Shown here piece after piece: positions 24,401-34,098 of a DNA stretch of 64,000 bases (positions are counted from its first letter, which is position 1; every line of letters starts with the position of its first letter). The stretch covers positions 95,548,431-95,612,430 of the forward strand of contig NC_092461.1 in NCBI RefSeq assembly GCF_047495875.1, given 5' to 3'. The notes under the pieces were generated by a model that had not been told where the DNA came from, searched no databases, and saw only the letters and a program-made list of their open reading frames with translations. The stretch is from Pithys albifrons albifrons (Eukaryota > Chordata > Aves > Passeriformes > Thamnophilidae). The position numbers and the translations under genes are program-made.

Positions 24401-27400
24401 AAGGGCAAAGGAAAGAACAGTCATTCATATATCTTACTGGAATTACTCATGCATTGTGGCATCATTTTAACTGTTGCAAGGCAAATTATAAACCACAGTT
24501 ATTCCCAGGTAGCTTTTCCTTTCTCAGTTCTTGAGCTGTTTCACTTAGCCTTTATCAGTCCAGCAGCAGACAGAAAAAGAGTCAAAGTGCTATAATACAT
24601 ATGTATGCCTATATATACATGATTACACCTATTTGCACATTTTGATGCAACAGGAAAGCTTGTGCAATCCAGAGGTATTGCTGAAACCTCCATAATTTTA
24701 GTCCACTCTACTCTGATCCTATTCTGGCACTATTATCACTCCTTCCCATCTGGGCTTGAGTGGCCATGTTAGGGCAGCTATTAAGCTCCACAGCCAGAGA
24801 TTTCAATTGAGGAGGAAGTAAAGCATCTGCCAGTGCAGTACTCCAACTTATCACCAGGAGCAGATAAGGTGGATTGAGAATCGGACTTAGTTAACAACTG
24901 GTTTACACACTACTCTCTGTCATTGCTACTGAGGCCACTGGAGGTTTATTGCTTATTCAGAAGGGCAATTGTTTCTGTATCACTGCAAGATACTAAATAC
25001 AAATCAAAGCACACAGCTGTTTTGCAGTGAGGACTGGACCCTTTTTCATCTTTCATTATGTGTTTAAACAATAAAACAATTTATTTACCATAACCTCTAC
25101 TGTGTTTAGGTGGGAAACATTTGGCTTAGGATGACAGTTTTTGTCTTCAGATAGAGATTCATTGGATTTTTACTGGACATGAAATACTGTAACACAGTAT
25201 TTGTAAAATAACATGAAACACTCTTTTTCTTTATAGCTGATACAGACTGTGAGTGCAATTGACAAAGATCAGCCTCCTCGAGGACACAGATTTTTCTTTG
25301 AGTTGGTGCCAGAATTTGCTGTTCATCCTAATTTCTCCATTGTAGACAACAAAGGTAACTGCTGCCTGTAACACACTCTCCTCAGTATCTCATAAAATTT
25401 AATCCAGAAACATTTATTGATTCTGCTTTTCCATTCTAGATAACACAGCAGGAATTATGACTAGAAGAAATGGATACAGTCGTAGTAAGATGAGTACCTA
25501 CCTTCTGCCAATCATAATATTTGACAACGACTACCCGATCCAGAGCAGCACGGGCACTCTGACCATTCGCGTGTGTGCCTGTGACAGCCGGGGGAATATG
25601 CAGTCCTGCAATGCTGAGGCCTTGCTCCTCCCTGCTGGCCTCAGCACAGGGGCACTTGTTGCCATTCTCCTCTGCATCATTATCCTGTTAGGTAAGTACG
25701 TGTGATTAGATGGAGATTTTACTTGACTAGGTAAAGATCTAGTCACTTCTGGATCCCTGATATTCTGAAACCCCTTATTTGCATCACCCTGCAGAATAGT
25801 ATTTCATACCTGAGATGTTTTGGATGTTTGGTTGTTGTTTTGTTTTGGTGTTTTTTTTTTTGCTTGTTTGTCTGTTTTGTTCTTTTCTTTACCAACTGTT
25901 TTCTAAGAGGGGAAAAGGAACTGGGAGACAGAGAGAGGGAGGTACCATGAGCTGTTAGGCATCAGAACAATGTGTGAAAAGAATGAGACTGTGCTATTTC
26001 AATTAAGTATATTTGAAAATACAAGTCAGTTTTATATAACACGTTTATTTGAATAATGTTTATGCTATAATCAGACCTTCATTTAGATCCAGAAATTTAA
26101 AATCATATTCCTGAATCTGAGTGCTAAGTTTTGTAGTGATTAAATGTTACCAATTCTACAAGCTATTTAATGATGAACCATTTGTATTTTTTCTGCTCAG
26201 GAAATATTTAGCTCAAAAGCACAGAATAGATATTTTCGATTGCTTGCAAGTGGTAGCAAGAACAGCTTACTAAATAAAGTGTGAGCAGAGAAGTTAGATG
26301 GGTGTTTGGAGGGTAGAAACATTAGATATATGTGGTGATATATGGAAAAAAATAGAATAAATGCTAGCTCATAATCTGGTGTTAAGAACATAAAAATTGC
26401 AACTTCCATGTTTTGCTTACCAGAGAAGTGCCTCCTTAAAAGTGCCATCAACTCTACTTCCCAGTAAAACTCTGCGGAAAATCTTTTCCCATTTTCACCT
26501 GCCTTAGGAAACCCAACTTGCAAGGGGGCAGTGAAAAGCTACAAGTATTGGTTTATATAATTATAAGGAGATCACTGACCCCTCACCCCCACCCCCACCC
26601 CCACTCTTACCTAGACTGGATTCAGGATGCCTCCAACAAATATTCAGAGAATATTTGTTATTAGGAGAGGGGCAATATCTACTAACTCTATCTGTAATGC
26701 TGGGCATAGGGAAGAGAGGATACTTGAGCTCTGACAAACTGATAATGCTTACTGCCAAGGCACCATCACAAGCAGAGAATTATTGTTCAAACTCTGCCAG
26801 ACCTAGCTCTTCACCTTGCAAAACACTATGTTATCAGGCTCTGCATCTTCAAAGCCATCCTTCATGCCCCAACACAGAGCATGAAAAGATGGAACATGAA
26901 GTGCATGACCTTACTTCCTCACAGTGAAAATGTTACTCTGATTGGCTGCAATCCTTTGAGTACAGAAAGACTGAACTAAAATAAAAAGTCAAACTGTACC
27001 TTAGGATCACATCAATAGCACATGAGACTCCGAACAGGATCAGTGGCCATTGTCATGCAGAACAAGTATGACTTCAGCCCCAGGTTTAGAGGCCCTGCTC
27101 TACTTAGTGCTACAGACATAGCTGAAGCCAAAGAAGCAATATAGCTGTAGGGCATCTAAACAGAATTGTTAGTCTACAGCTAGTGTGATACTTAGCACCT
27201 TATTTAATTTTTCAGTGAGGAGTAGTTTGTTAGAATAGTAGACTGGTGTCAACATAATTTCTTCATGATAATCTTTCAGTGATCTGCTCTTGTCTCATAT
27301 ATGGCATTCTTAAACTTACTTAAGTCTGCTATTTCTTGTCTAGCATTATGAAAGCTGGAAAAGAATGGCTTCTGTATAGATAGAAAGAAAAAAAGCAAAC

Positions 27401-28946
27401 AAAACAGAACAGAACATCCTTTATATTCTAAACATGATAACATGGCAAATGGAAGATCTCTGTTGCCCTGTACCTACCTGCAGCATGTCCAATTTTACCT
27501 TTGATTCATCAGTACTGAAGTAATTCAGAGTAAAAACTTAGCTCCTGAGACTCAACAAAAGCATTCGGCACTGCTGTAATGTAGAGTTTAGCAACCACTG
27601 TTATGCCTCGTTGAGAGATGGTCTTCCTGGCCTCTTCTATTTATTCCAGCTACTAGAGCTAGGGTCAGATTTTTAAACGCATTTAAGTATTGAATTCCTC
27701 CTGAAACCAGTAACATTTAGACACTAGAATGTGTTTAGGAATCTTAACTTCAATTTTTTTTTCATCTGCTTTCATAGGGGTTCATTTTTGTGTCAATCTT
27801 CACCTCTTCCGAAGAAACATTCATTCAACTACCACTTCTTAAACTAGGAAGATCATGTTTTTCAAAAGAAACATTTAGTAGAAAGGACCAGATTTCAATC
27901 CTTGCATCACTGAAGCCAAAAATGGTTTTGTCAATAATATTGATAGCTGAAGGTCTTCAGGTTCTTATTTTCAGAAGGACATGTGGATCCCACATTTAAA
28001 AGTTAATTAGGCACTTAGGAATACCTAAATCACTAACTTTTATGAGTGCAAATTACTTTTGCTAAGGAGATTCAACTACATTTGATGAAATCACCCTTAG
28101 TGGCTGCCAGAAATGTAGTACTTTATAAAACTAAAATCAAAGGCACACCCTAGTGGGATGATATATTGTAAGGCATTGTCTGCTTTTCAGCTTCAGCTTA
28201 ATTTTATATCTGTTTAAAATATATAATATTCTGTTCATTGTTCCCATAATTTTAAAGAAAGCATATTTCTGACAACTAAAAAATCATTAATACTTTTCCA
28301 TAGTTTCTTCAACTTGGAGATACCTTTTATCACTATTTTCCCGTGAAAAATCCCATTCCATCCTTAAAACTTTTCCAGTTCAATAGATGACAAAATATTT
28401 GCTCAAATATTTAGTTTCTAACTACTTATTTCTTCATTCATCTTTTGTTTCCTTTTAGTGCTAGTTGTCTTGTTTATGGCTCTCAAGAGACAGAGGAAGA
28501 AAGAACCCTTGATCATCTCAAAGGATGATGTTCGGGACAACATTGTGACCTACAATGATGAAGGAGGTGGGGAAGAAGACACCCAGGCTTTTGACATTGG
28601 CACACTGAGAAATCCAGAAGCGAGGGAGGAAAGTAAGATGAGAAGAGATGTAATCCCAGAAACAATATTTCAGATAAGGCGGAGTGCACCTCTTTGGGAA
28701 AATATCGATGTCCAAGATTTTATTCATAGAAGGTTAAAGGAAAATGATTTAGACCCAGCAGCCCCTCCTTATGATTCACTAGCAACATATGCCTATGAAG
28801 GAAATGATTCCATAGCAAACTCACTCAGCTCCCTGGAATCACTTACCACTGAAGGCAACCAAGACTATGAGTACCTCAGTGACTGGGGACCTCGATTTAA
28901 AAAACTGGCAGATATGTATGGTGGAGAGGACAGTGATCGAGACTGA
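3304..28946 (+). CDS. CDH9: Cadherin-9 (type II classical cadherin), 3' part of gene, nine exons
   Basis: Calcium-dependent homophilic and heterophilic cell-cell adhesion receptor of the plasma membrane, mainly neuronal; its tail binds p120 and beta-catenin and so links to actin (family knowledge). The joined exons 3304-3423, 5658-5825, 9790-9977, 11240-11493, 12791-12927, 15268-15389, 25237-25354, 25440-25691 and 28459-28946 stay in one frame and give EC2 to EC5, one membrane helix ([18 protein letters not shown]) and the full tail ending GGEDSDRD. The exon sizes fit the type II cadherin pattern as I remember it. CDH9 is chosen over CDH6, CDH10 and CDH12 by [29 protein letters not shown] and the C-terminus, compared from memory. 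The exons for the signal peptide, propeptide and EC1 are absent, so the entry is partial at its 5' end because of the window edge. No frameshift or premature stop was seen. CDH10 or CDH6 would be the main alternatives. Confidence 0.93.
3424..5657 (+). other. CDH9: CDH9 intron, 2.2 kb
   Basis: Donor GTTAGC and acceptor CTTCTTCAAG. It contains short simple repeats (a TCTC run at 4721-4740 and an AAAT run at about 4930-4951). No gene or recognisable mobile element was seen. Confidence 0.85.
5658..5825 (+). CDS. CDH9: CDH9 exon: rest of EC2 and EC2-EC3 linker
   Basis: A 168-bp exon with acceptor CTTCAAG before 5658 and donor GTATGG from 5826, entering in phase 1 and leaving with one base of a Ser codon. 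The peptide starts [20 protein letters not shown] and continues with [12 protein letters not shown], an NIT N-glycosylation sequon and the calcium-binding linker [19 protein letters not shown] stands where many cadherins have LDRE. An open frame running from 5534 into this exon and on past the donor is only intron read-through. Confidence 0.95.
7153..7230. repeat. Pentanucleotide microsatellite, AAAAT changing to AAATT
   Basis: About 78 bp of perfect to near-perfect 5-mers. The first half repeats TAAAA and the second half TTAAA, with one AAGTT variant unit. A single base change in one unit appears to have spread, so the array now has two blocks. Confidence 0.9.
9430..9453. repeat. TG then TA dinucleotide microsatellite
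   Basis: A short TG run passes directly into a TA run, a common compound microsatellite form. Confidence 0.9.
9790..9977 (+). CDS. CDH9: CDH9 exon: first half of EC3
   Basis: A 188-bp exon with acceptor TTCTTCCAG before 9790 and donor GTTTAT from 9978; the donor is weaker than the GTAAGT type seen elsewhere in this gene. It leaves in phase 0. The peptide includes [19 protein letters not shown], the DxD-type motif [30 protein letters not shown] and ITVKK. Overlapping open frames that begin upstream (9661 and 9768) are intron read-through or the wrong frame. Confidence 0.95.
9978..11239 (+). other. CDH9: CDH9 intron, 1.3 kb
   Basis: Donor GTTTAT and acceptor TTTTTTCCCAG. No gene or recognisable mobile element was seen. 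Confidence 0.85.
11240..11493 (+). CDS. CDH9: CDH9 exon: end of EC3, linker, start of EC4
   Basis: A 254-bp exon with acceptor TTTTCCCAG before 11240 and donor GTAAGA from 11494. It enters in phase 0 and ends after two bases of a Lys codon. The peptide starts [16 protein letters not shown], with LDFE in the place of the LDRE calcium site, then [14 protein letters not shown], the EC3-EC4 linker EDIDEPPVF, and the EC4 opening [20 protein letters not shown] with calcium motif [10 protein letters not shown]. Reverse-strand open frames over it (11317-11599) are shadows. Confidence 0.95.
11494..12790 (+). other. CDH9: CDH9 intron, 1.3 kb
   Basis: Donor GTAAGA and acceptor ATCTTGACAG. It is AT-rich and I recognise nothing else in it. 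Confidence 0.85.
12791..12927 (+). CDS. CDH9: CDH9 exon: second half of EC4
   Basis: A 137-bp exon with acceptor CTTGACAG before 12791 and donor GTAAGT from 12928. Its first base completes a Lys codon, and its last base starts an Asn codon. The peptide starts [20 protein letters not shown], followed by [12 protein letters not shown], with the classic LDRE calcium-binding motif, and [10 protein letters not shown]. Two N-glycosylation sequons (NGS and NIT) are visible. YSVDRxTDxDRIF is shared by CDH6 and CDH9 as I remember them. Confidence 0.95.
13655..13721. repeat. Inverted repeat, 13-bp perfect arms
   Basis: AGGAATGGTTAAA at 13655-13667 is the exact reverse complement of 13709-13721, with a 41-base spacer. 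After a 2-base bulge five more bases (AAAGG with CCTTT) can pair, so an 18-bp stem is possible. Confidence 0.8.
13868..14171 (+). mobile_element. 5S rRNA-derived SINE, copy A
   Basis: This 304-bp insertion is flanked by a perfect 10-bp target duplication, ATATCTCACA, at 13858-13867 and 14172-14181. The head resembles 5S rRNA: CAGATCTCGG, then box A-like AAACTAAGCAGGGTC and box C-like GGGTGGGAGACCTCCTGGGA, which in real 5S genes form the internal Pol III promoter. An unrelated body follows (GGCAGATGAACC, CCACTGCGCAGGCTCG). The tail AAATCTTCGTTC with AGCCATACATACAT matches the LINE 3' end at about 34340-34400 on the opposite strand. The extreme 5' part of the 5S head is diverged. It lies in a CDH9 intron in the gene's sense direction. 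Confidence 0.9.
14790..14829. repeat. TG dinucleotide microsatellite
   Basis: About 40 bp of TG with one AG interruption, following a G/T-rich stretch from about 14730. Confidence 0.9.
15268..15389 (+). CDS. CDH9: CDH9 exon: EC4-EC5 linker and start of EC5
   Basis: A 122-bp exon with acceptor TTTTTTCAG before 15268 and donor GTAAAC from 15390, leaving in phase 0. The peptide runs [14 protein letters not shown], then the linker [10 protein letters not shown], then [14 protein letters not shown]. The Cys in FVCENA is a conserved feature of EC5 in this family. Confidence 0.95.
17277..17303. repeat. Pentanucleotide microsatellite (ACCAA)n
   Basis: About five perfect ACCAA units ending in AAAAG. 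Confidence 0.85.
21064..22045 (-). mobile_element. CR1 LINE, 5'-truncated old copy
   Basis: The + strand begins ATCATGGAATCATCGAATC, the reverse complement of the CR1 3' end repeats, and continues with a reversed CR1 3' region (TGGAAAGGACCTTAAAGATC, CCATCCAGCCTGGCTTGGAA, CACTCCAGGTGTGGGTCTC). On the reverse strand a frame at 21740-21940 still reads [11 protein letters not shown] and [10 protein letters not shown], close to the end of CR1 ORF2. Divergence and broken frames indicate an old, dead copy. It lies antisense to CDH9. The 5' limit is approximate. Confidence 0.9.
25237..25354 (+). CDS. CDH9: CDH9 exon: EC5 middle
   Basis: A 118-bp exon with acceptor CTTTATAG before 25237 and donor GTAACT from 25355. 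It enters in phase 0 and leaves with one base of an Asp codon. The peptide starts [20 protein letters not shown] and includes the calcium motif AIDKDQPP, then FELVPEF, an NFS glycosylation sequon and IVDNK. PPRGH and the NPNF-like [10 protein letters not shown] favour CDH9 over CDH6 (which I recall as DPYSGH). Confidence 0.95.
25355..25439 (+). other. CDH9: CDH9 mini-intron, 85 bp
   Basis: Donor GTAACT and acceptor TTCCATTCTAG. This is by far the shortest intron in the window. The exons on either side join in frame as K-D-N-T-A-G. Confidence 0.92.
25440..25691 (+). CDS. CDH9: CDH9 exon: end of EC5 and most of transmembrane helix
   Basis: A 252-bp exon with acceptor CATTCTAG before 25440 and a consensus donor GTAAGT from 25692. 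The peptide has [57 protein letters not shown], then the membrane helix [18 protein letters not shown], which continues into the next exon. Membrane-proximal cysteines typical of classical cadherins are present. The middle of the exon (about 25535-25620) is clearly more GC- and CpG-rich than its surroundings. Confidence 0.95.
25692..28458 (+). other. CDH9: CDH9 intron, 2.8 kb
   Basis: Donor GTAAGT and acceptor TTTCCTTTTAG. It contains a T/G-rich run at about 25835-25885 and a C-rich quadruplex-type motif at 26579-26602. No other gene or recognisable mobile element was seen. Confidence 0.85.
26579..26602 (-). repeat. C-rich hexamer repeat, G-quadruplex motif on the reverse strand
   Basis: Read on the reverse strand this is three runs of five G separated by single T, then TGA and a run of four G. 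That meets the canonical four-tract quadruplex pattern with very short loops. It lies on the template strand of the last CDH9 intron. Confidence 0.85.
28459..28946 (+). CDS. CDH9: CDH9 last coding exon: end of membrane helix and cytoplasmic tail
   Basis: Acceptor CCTTTTAG precedes 28459. The first two bases finish a Val codon, then [14 protein letters not shown] ends the membrane helix with a basic stop-transfer stretch. The juxtamembrane region has [15 protein letters not shown] and [18 protein letters not shown], the p120-catenin binding core. The distal half has [25 protein letters not shown] and [18 protein letters not shown], the beta-catenin binding region rich in Ser and acidic residues. 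The stop TGA is at 28944-28946. Tail length (about 162 residues) is normal for type II cadherins. This exon gives the strongest evidence for CDH9. A reverse-strand frame at 28518-28727 is a shadow. Confidence 0.96.
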
Positions 28947-29670
28947 GAAAGTAATCTGTGACCTGATCAGTGTTAGTGGAATTCATGTCTATGTTACTAG
29001 ATGAAGTGGCCTACTCTCTCTTACTTGGGAATAAAAAATTTACAAAAGTGGGTGTTGTCTTAGTAAGGGTTTGCTTAATCAATAAGTCAAGTGAATGAAT
29101 ATGAATTATTTAGATTTTTAAAAATCTACAATTCACTCTCTCTGCCTCAGAACCTCAGATGAAAGGGTTTTATTGGGAATGAAAACAAAATAAAAGGCTT
29201 TTTGTGCCTTTAATAATGACATGGAAACTCCATTTTTTTAAATTGCTTTGCGTTACCTTTCCTACTTTCTTGGACAGTGTGCACCTGCAATGTAACATAA
29301 TCTCAAAAATATACATCCAAAACAGTAATACTATTGCCATATTTATTGAGTTAAAGAATGTCTGTGTGTTGATTCATCCTGATATTTTTATATATGTATA
29401 TTTATATTTTTGTATTTTTATTAAATAAATTAGTATTTATACAAACACTACTTACTCATGTACTTTGTTAATCATAAAGAACTGTCCAATCTTTCTGAAC
29501 AAAGGAAACTGCATATTGTGCAATACTTCATTTTTTAATGCATCTTCTTATATGGGATTAGTGGTTGAAATGTACTGTGCAAGAATGATATGGGGAGAGT
29601 GCTCTGTAATGGGAATGCAGTGTAGAAAAAGAAAGACTATTTCAAAAAAGTAATTATAAATAAATGCACT
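28947..29670 (+). other. CDH9: CDH9 3' UTR, proximal part
   Basis: Follows the stop codon directly and is AT-rich with no open frame of note. The true 3' end cannot be fixed from sequence alone because several AATAAA hexamers occur. Confidence 0.7.
29030..29664 (+). promoter_or_regulatory. CDH9: Candidate polyadenylation signals of CDH9
   Basis: AATAAA occurs at 29030-29035, 29189-29194, 29424-29429 and 29659-29664. The last two are followed within tens of bases by T- or GT-rich sequence. Which are used is not visible in the DNA; more AATAAA copies follow around 29968-29990. Confidence 0.5.
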
Positions 29671-32600
29671 CTGACTTGCAATGTGTATTACTATATGACA
29701 TAATGATATAATTTCTTGCTGAAACTTACTTCCACTTCTTATATGAACAGGTGACCAGTGAGCAGACTTAACAGGTATGTGTCTGAGGATTTAAGGAACT
29801 GTAAAAGTTTATTCTGGTAGATATGAAAATTATTTTATAATATGCCTTTTAAAAATTGAAAAATTAAGCAAACATCAATAATGAAAGGAAGGCTTTTGTA
29901 TTTTAGTCTTACTTTGGGGCTTTAAGACAACTAGACAAATCAGACATGTTAATAATAGTTTCTTTTAAATAAAAATTAGCTGAGCAATAAAATTGAAGTC
30001 CAACTAATATTTTAGTAAACATGTCAGTCTTCTATTCCTTCAAAGAAAGTGCATACATTTGCATATTTCCTAAAGCCTTAATGACAGTCATCAAGTATAT
30101 ATTTGTGTTTAAAATTTATTTGCTGGATCAGCTTTTATGCAATGCACTATTTTTTATTTTCCACAACTCAGGATAAAAGAATTTAAATGTGATCTAACTG
30201 AGGGTTGCAGGGCTTATCTGCATTTGTTTAATAAAAGGGAAAAATCAAACCCCTCAAAAGTATGGAAAAGAACTAAATTTTTCAACAGTGTAGGAGGTAC
30301 ACTATCCATAGTGTTTCCATTTTTAGTATCAGCTTTAGGGAAAGCAGCTTCATACAGATGTCCAAAATAAGAATGTTCTAAGGTTTTCTTTATGTTACTT
30401 AGCTATGTTTTCAGATCCATTCAAAAAGAAACTTAAGATACACATTGGCAATGCTGTGCAGACTACTGAGGAACTCATCTCCTGTCAGAGATAATAAAGA
30501 GGGTCCAGCCAAGACCCCTTCAGCCAGACACAGGATCACGTTCCCACCTAATATTTTCCCCTCTACTATATTAACTCTCAGATTATTTATCAAAAATAAT
30601 TCTTTTTTTATTATTATTCTTTCCTTCTACCATACTCTTCTATCAGCCCCAAGACATCTCGTTTCAAGTTTTCTCACACTATACTCCTTTTTGTGGGGAG
30701 TGGAATGTGGTTTTTTTTGTGATTGTGGTTCTGAACAAGCACCTGAACAGCTTGCTGTGAGCTGCATGTCAGGTCTGCAACACTATGTTGTAAACAAAAA
30801 AAAATTCTAGTGACACAAAAAAGTCAAAATAACCTCCAACCATGTGTCAACTATGTACATGGATGTGATGTAGCAGCAAGACATCAGTGTATAACTTGAT
30901 GGCATAGGAGTCTATATTTCTGGTTGGGTGTTGTTGTTTGGGGGCTTTTTTGTTGTTGTTTTCATTTGTTTCTTTGTCTGTTTTTCTCTTTTGAAGGTAG
31001 AAGTGAAAGATTGATGGAGTGAATGTTCTCAGCATTGTTGCTGGCAAAGTAAAGTACACAGGAATCCATTAGTCTTTGAATTCAATTTCTATAATTTTAA
31101 GATACTGCCTTAAGAAGGGATAGAAAGAAAAGAAAAAAAAAAACAACAAAAAAAAAAAAAAGAAAAAAAATCAAACAATCAGATAATGAAACAGCTGTGT
31201 CCCTGAAGAGAAATTACTGGGGCTGAGGGAGGGGAGAGGGAGTGTGGTGAGACCCAAATGAAACCAAAATAGAAAGAGAATATAGCATGAACTTCCTTGA
31301 CTTACAGAAATTGTACACCAAACTTCATCTTACACAGTAGATTGGCCTAAGAGAGCTTTCAGCAATCTTATAAATTGTCATCTAAATTCAGAATACCACA
31401 CAGTGAAGTAAAATGTCAGAAGAGAGGAAAATGAAAATACATCTGTCCTCAAGCAAGGACAGATACAGAGAAGTTATATGTTCATGGAGTTGACTAAGTT
31501 TTTAAGATGTCAAGACTTGGTGCAGGACACATCAAAAGGTGCCAGTGGGATTTCAAAGAGACTTCTAGTGACGGCAGGATGAAAGAAACAGGGTGTGAAG
31601 CTCTTCCTTCAAGACATATAAAATTAATTTAGAAATCATATTTTCTGCAAAGAAATAATCTTCTGGGATTTGGGGATTTTGTTCTGTTTTTTTAGCAACA
31701 GAAAGAGAAAATAAGTATTGTAGAAGTTACCTCACAAAATGCTCTGGTAGAAAAATGTCCTCAGTACCATTATATCATGATAACACTATGGTATTTTGGG
31801 AAGAGGAGAAAGCCCAGGAAATTAACAAAAAGAGGTACCTTCATTCTCTTCTCTTACTCTAGGTTTCCACATCCCATGTGTGCAGGAACAGAAGGAAACT
31901 TTCCCATGCTTTCCTATTAAGAAAATGAGGTGTGAGCCTAAGAACCCTGTGTTCCTTAAAGGAATATATGTTTAAAAGACAACCTACATGGTTTTACAGT
32001 TCATAGAATTTCACATAGTTGACATATCAAAACAAGTATCTTCTCAAGATTGCTAAAGATTTCAATCATTCTTACAGTGAATAAAACTAGTTGACATATC
32101 TAACTAGCAGTTCTTTGGGGTTATTCATTCAAATTGGCTACAGAAACTACTATTTTCCATTAAAATTGCACCCTCTTTTTTTCTTTTCTTTTACTCTTGT
32201 GTTTGAAACAACACAGTAAACAGCACATCGCAGATGAGGAATTTGTATTCCCAGTGGAAACTGCTGTGAACAGGCAAAGGGCCAGGTAGAGAAAGTAACT
32301 GGAAATTGCATAGCATTGACAGATCCAGAAGTCTACCTTTAAGATTATAAAGGTGCAGAAAAACTTTAGATTTACCTTTGATTAATTTCTATTTTCAATT
32401 AATAATTTCAGACTGATGGAGTTATGTACATTTCTTTTTTAATCAAAGTTCATAATTCAATGAATAAAAAGGAATTTTGAGGGAGAAGGAGACTGGATAC
32501 TACTACTGTAGTGTCATGGGAGGAGCTAACTGACATAAAATAAGTCTTTGAGCTGTCCAATACAAAATGATACTGATGAAGTTATTAACTTTCTTTGGTA

Positions 32601-34098
32601 CTTTGAGTGGTATTGATGGGTACAACTGACAAAAGGTACAAGAAAGAAGGCCAGGATTCAGCTGGATAGGCAAAAAACATCAGTCCATTTATGGGCAGAA
32701 GAGTTGAATGACCCAGTAGGATATGCCATACTGATTAAGCATCAGGAAGCAATGAGAGAGGCAAGAAATCAGAACTCCTTCCAGTGATGCTTCTGCAGGT
32801 ATTCCTCCCTCTGTGAGATAACAGAGGCATAGAAATGTTGAGCATTTCATGTTTTGCACATCTTCATCCTCTGTGAAGTCAAAAGTGCTTAGCAAAATTC
32901 TGGATCCATGGGATTGCCTCAAACCTCAGACATGTCTCACTTGTGAGTTCAAGAACATAGAATCTCAGAAGATGCTCCAGAGAAAGTAGAAAAGTAATTT
33001 TCTATGGTGCTTATCTCACCAAGGATCTACTTTTCTGCCACTCAGATCTGTTGTGTTTCACTGAAAGGGAAACAAGTAGTTGGAAACACTTAGAATTTAC
33101 AAGAATAACTCAGGATCTTTTGCAGAAAACTATTTGTGACTGATAAGGGCTAAGGTAAATTTAGTAACTCTGGAGGAAATACTGTTAGATTTAGTGATCA
33201 TTCTGAACAGACTTAAATCGATTTTGAATGGGGTCTCTCCAGGGTTAAGAACAAATAAACTGAGAAAAAGGAGTAAAATGAACACAGAAAAATTCCAAGT
33301 AAATGCTTCAAGGAAAAAAAAAAAGAAAAAACCAAACTAAAACATAAATCCATTCTACCCTGATGTAGGTTTTGTTCGTAATGTTCATGTATTTTCTATT
33401 TCTTTTCACTTAAAGTGAATTTTATACTATCCTGATAGAGTTACAAGCTTATTCTGGTAAATTGTCTTATCAGTAAAATGTAATTCTGGAGACAGTCTCC
33501 TACTGAAGGTTACAACTTTCAGTGAAATGCTGAAACAGACTCCTCATTATGCCAGGTTAAGTATTCTAAGTGCAACCACCACCGTACATAAACATTCTTA
33601 AAATCTGTAGCCCTTTCATTAAATGACTGTTTTCAGAACAGAATAATCCCACACAGAACAAAAAAAAATATATGAAACTTTCCCTTAGTTCTTTTCTTAT
33701 GCACTGATGACAAGAGACATGAACACCTTTTGTTCTTCCAAAGGCATTTCAACTGCTAATGGCTTAATTTACACTGAAAGTTGCATTTTAAAGTTATATT
33801 TCTATATCACTCCTCACTTGTGCTTCGTAGACAGATAGCACACATAAGTGTTTGATTCATTTCATGTTGAAATATTGCTACATTTTATGTTTTACAATTG
33901 AATTTGTAGAAAAACTTGAGCAGTTCCAAAACCAAAATGAAACAAAACAAAAATAAAAGAAAACAAAGTAGGGAAATCAAAATTTTTGCCTGTGATATGG
34001 GAAGATGAATGGGAAAGAAAAGAATTCTAGAAGAATTTTTAAGGAACATGTGGTGGGCATTACTTTGTATGCACCTGTTTTTTTCCTTTTTATACCTA
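29671..34098. other. Gene-free DNA downstream of CDH9
   Basis: No coding exon or recognisable mobile element was seen. An A-rich low-complexity run lies at 31122-31171. Distal 3' UTR of CDH9 could extend into the first part. Confidence 0.6.
31122..31171. repeat. A-rich low-complexity run
   Basis: About 50 bp of almost pure A with scattered G and C. Confidence 0.85.

Larger units (their letters stand above)
15390..25236 (+). other. CDH9: CDH9 intron, 9.8 kb (largest in window)
   Basis: Donor GTAAAC and acceptor CTTTATAG. It holds a short CCAAA array at 17277-17303, a CR1 element on the reverse strand at about 21064-22045 and a GT run at about 23203-23224. None of its open frames shows a recognisable protein. 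Confidence 0.85.
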
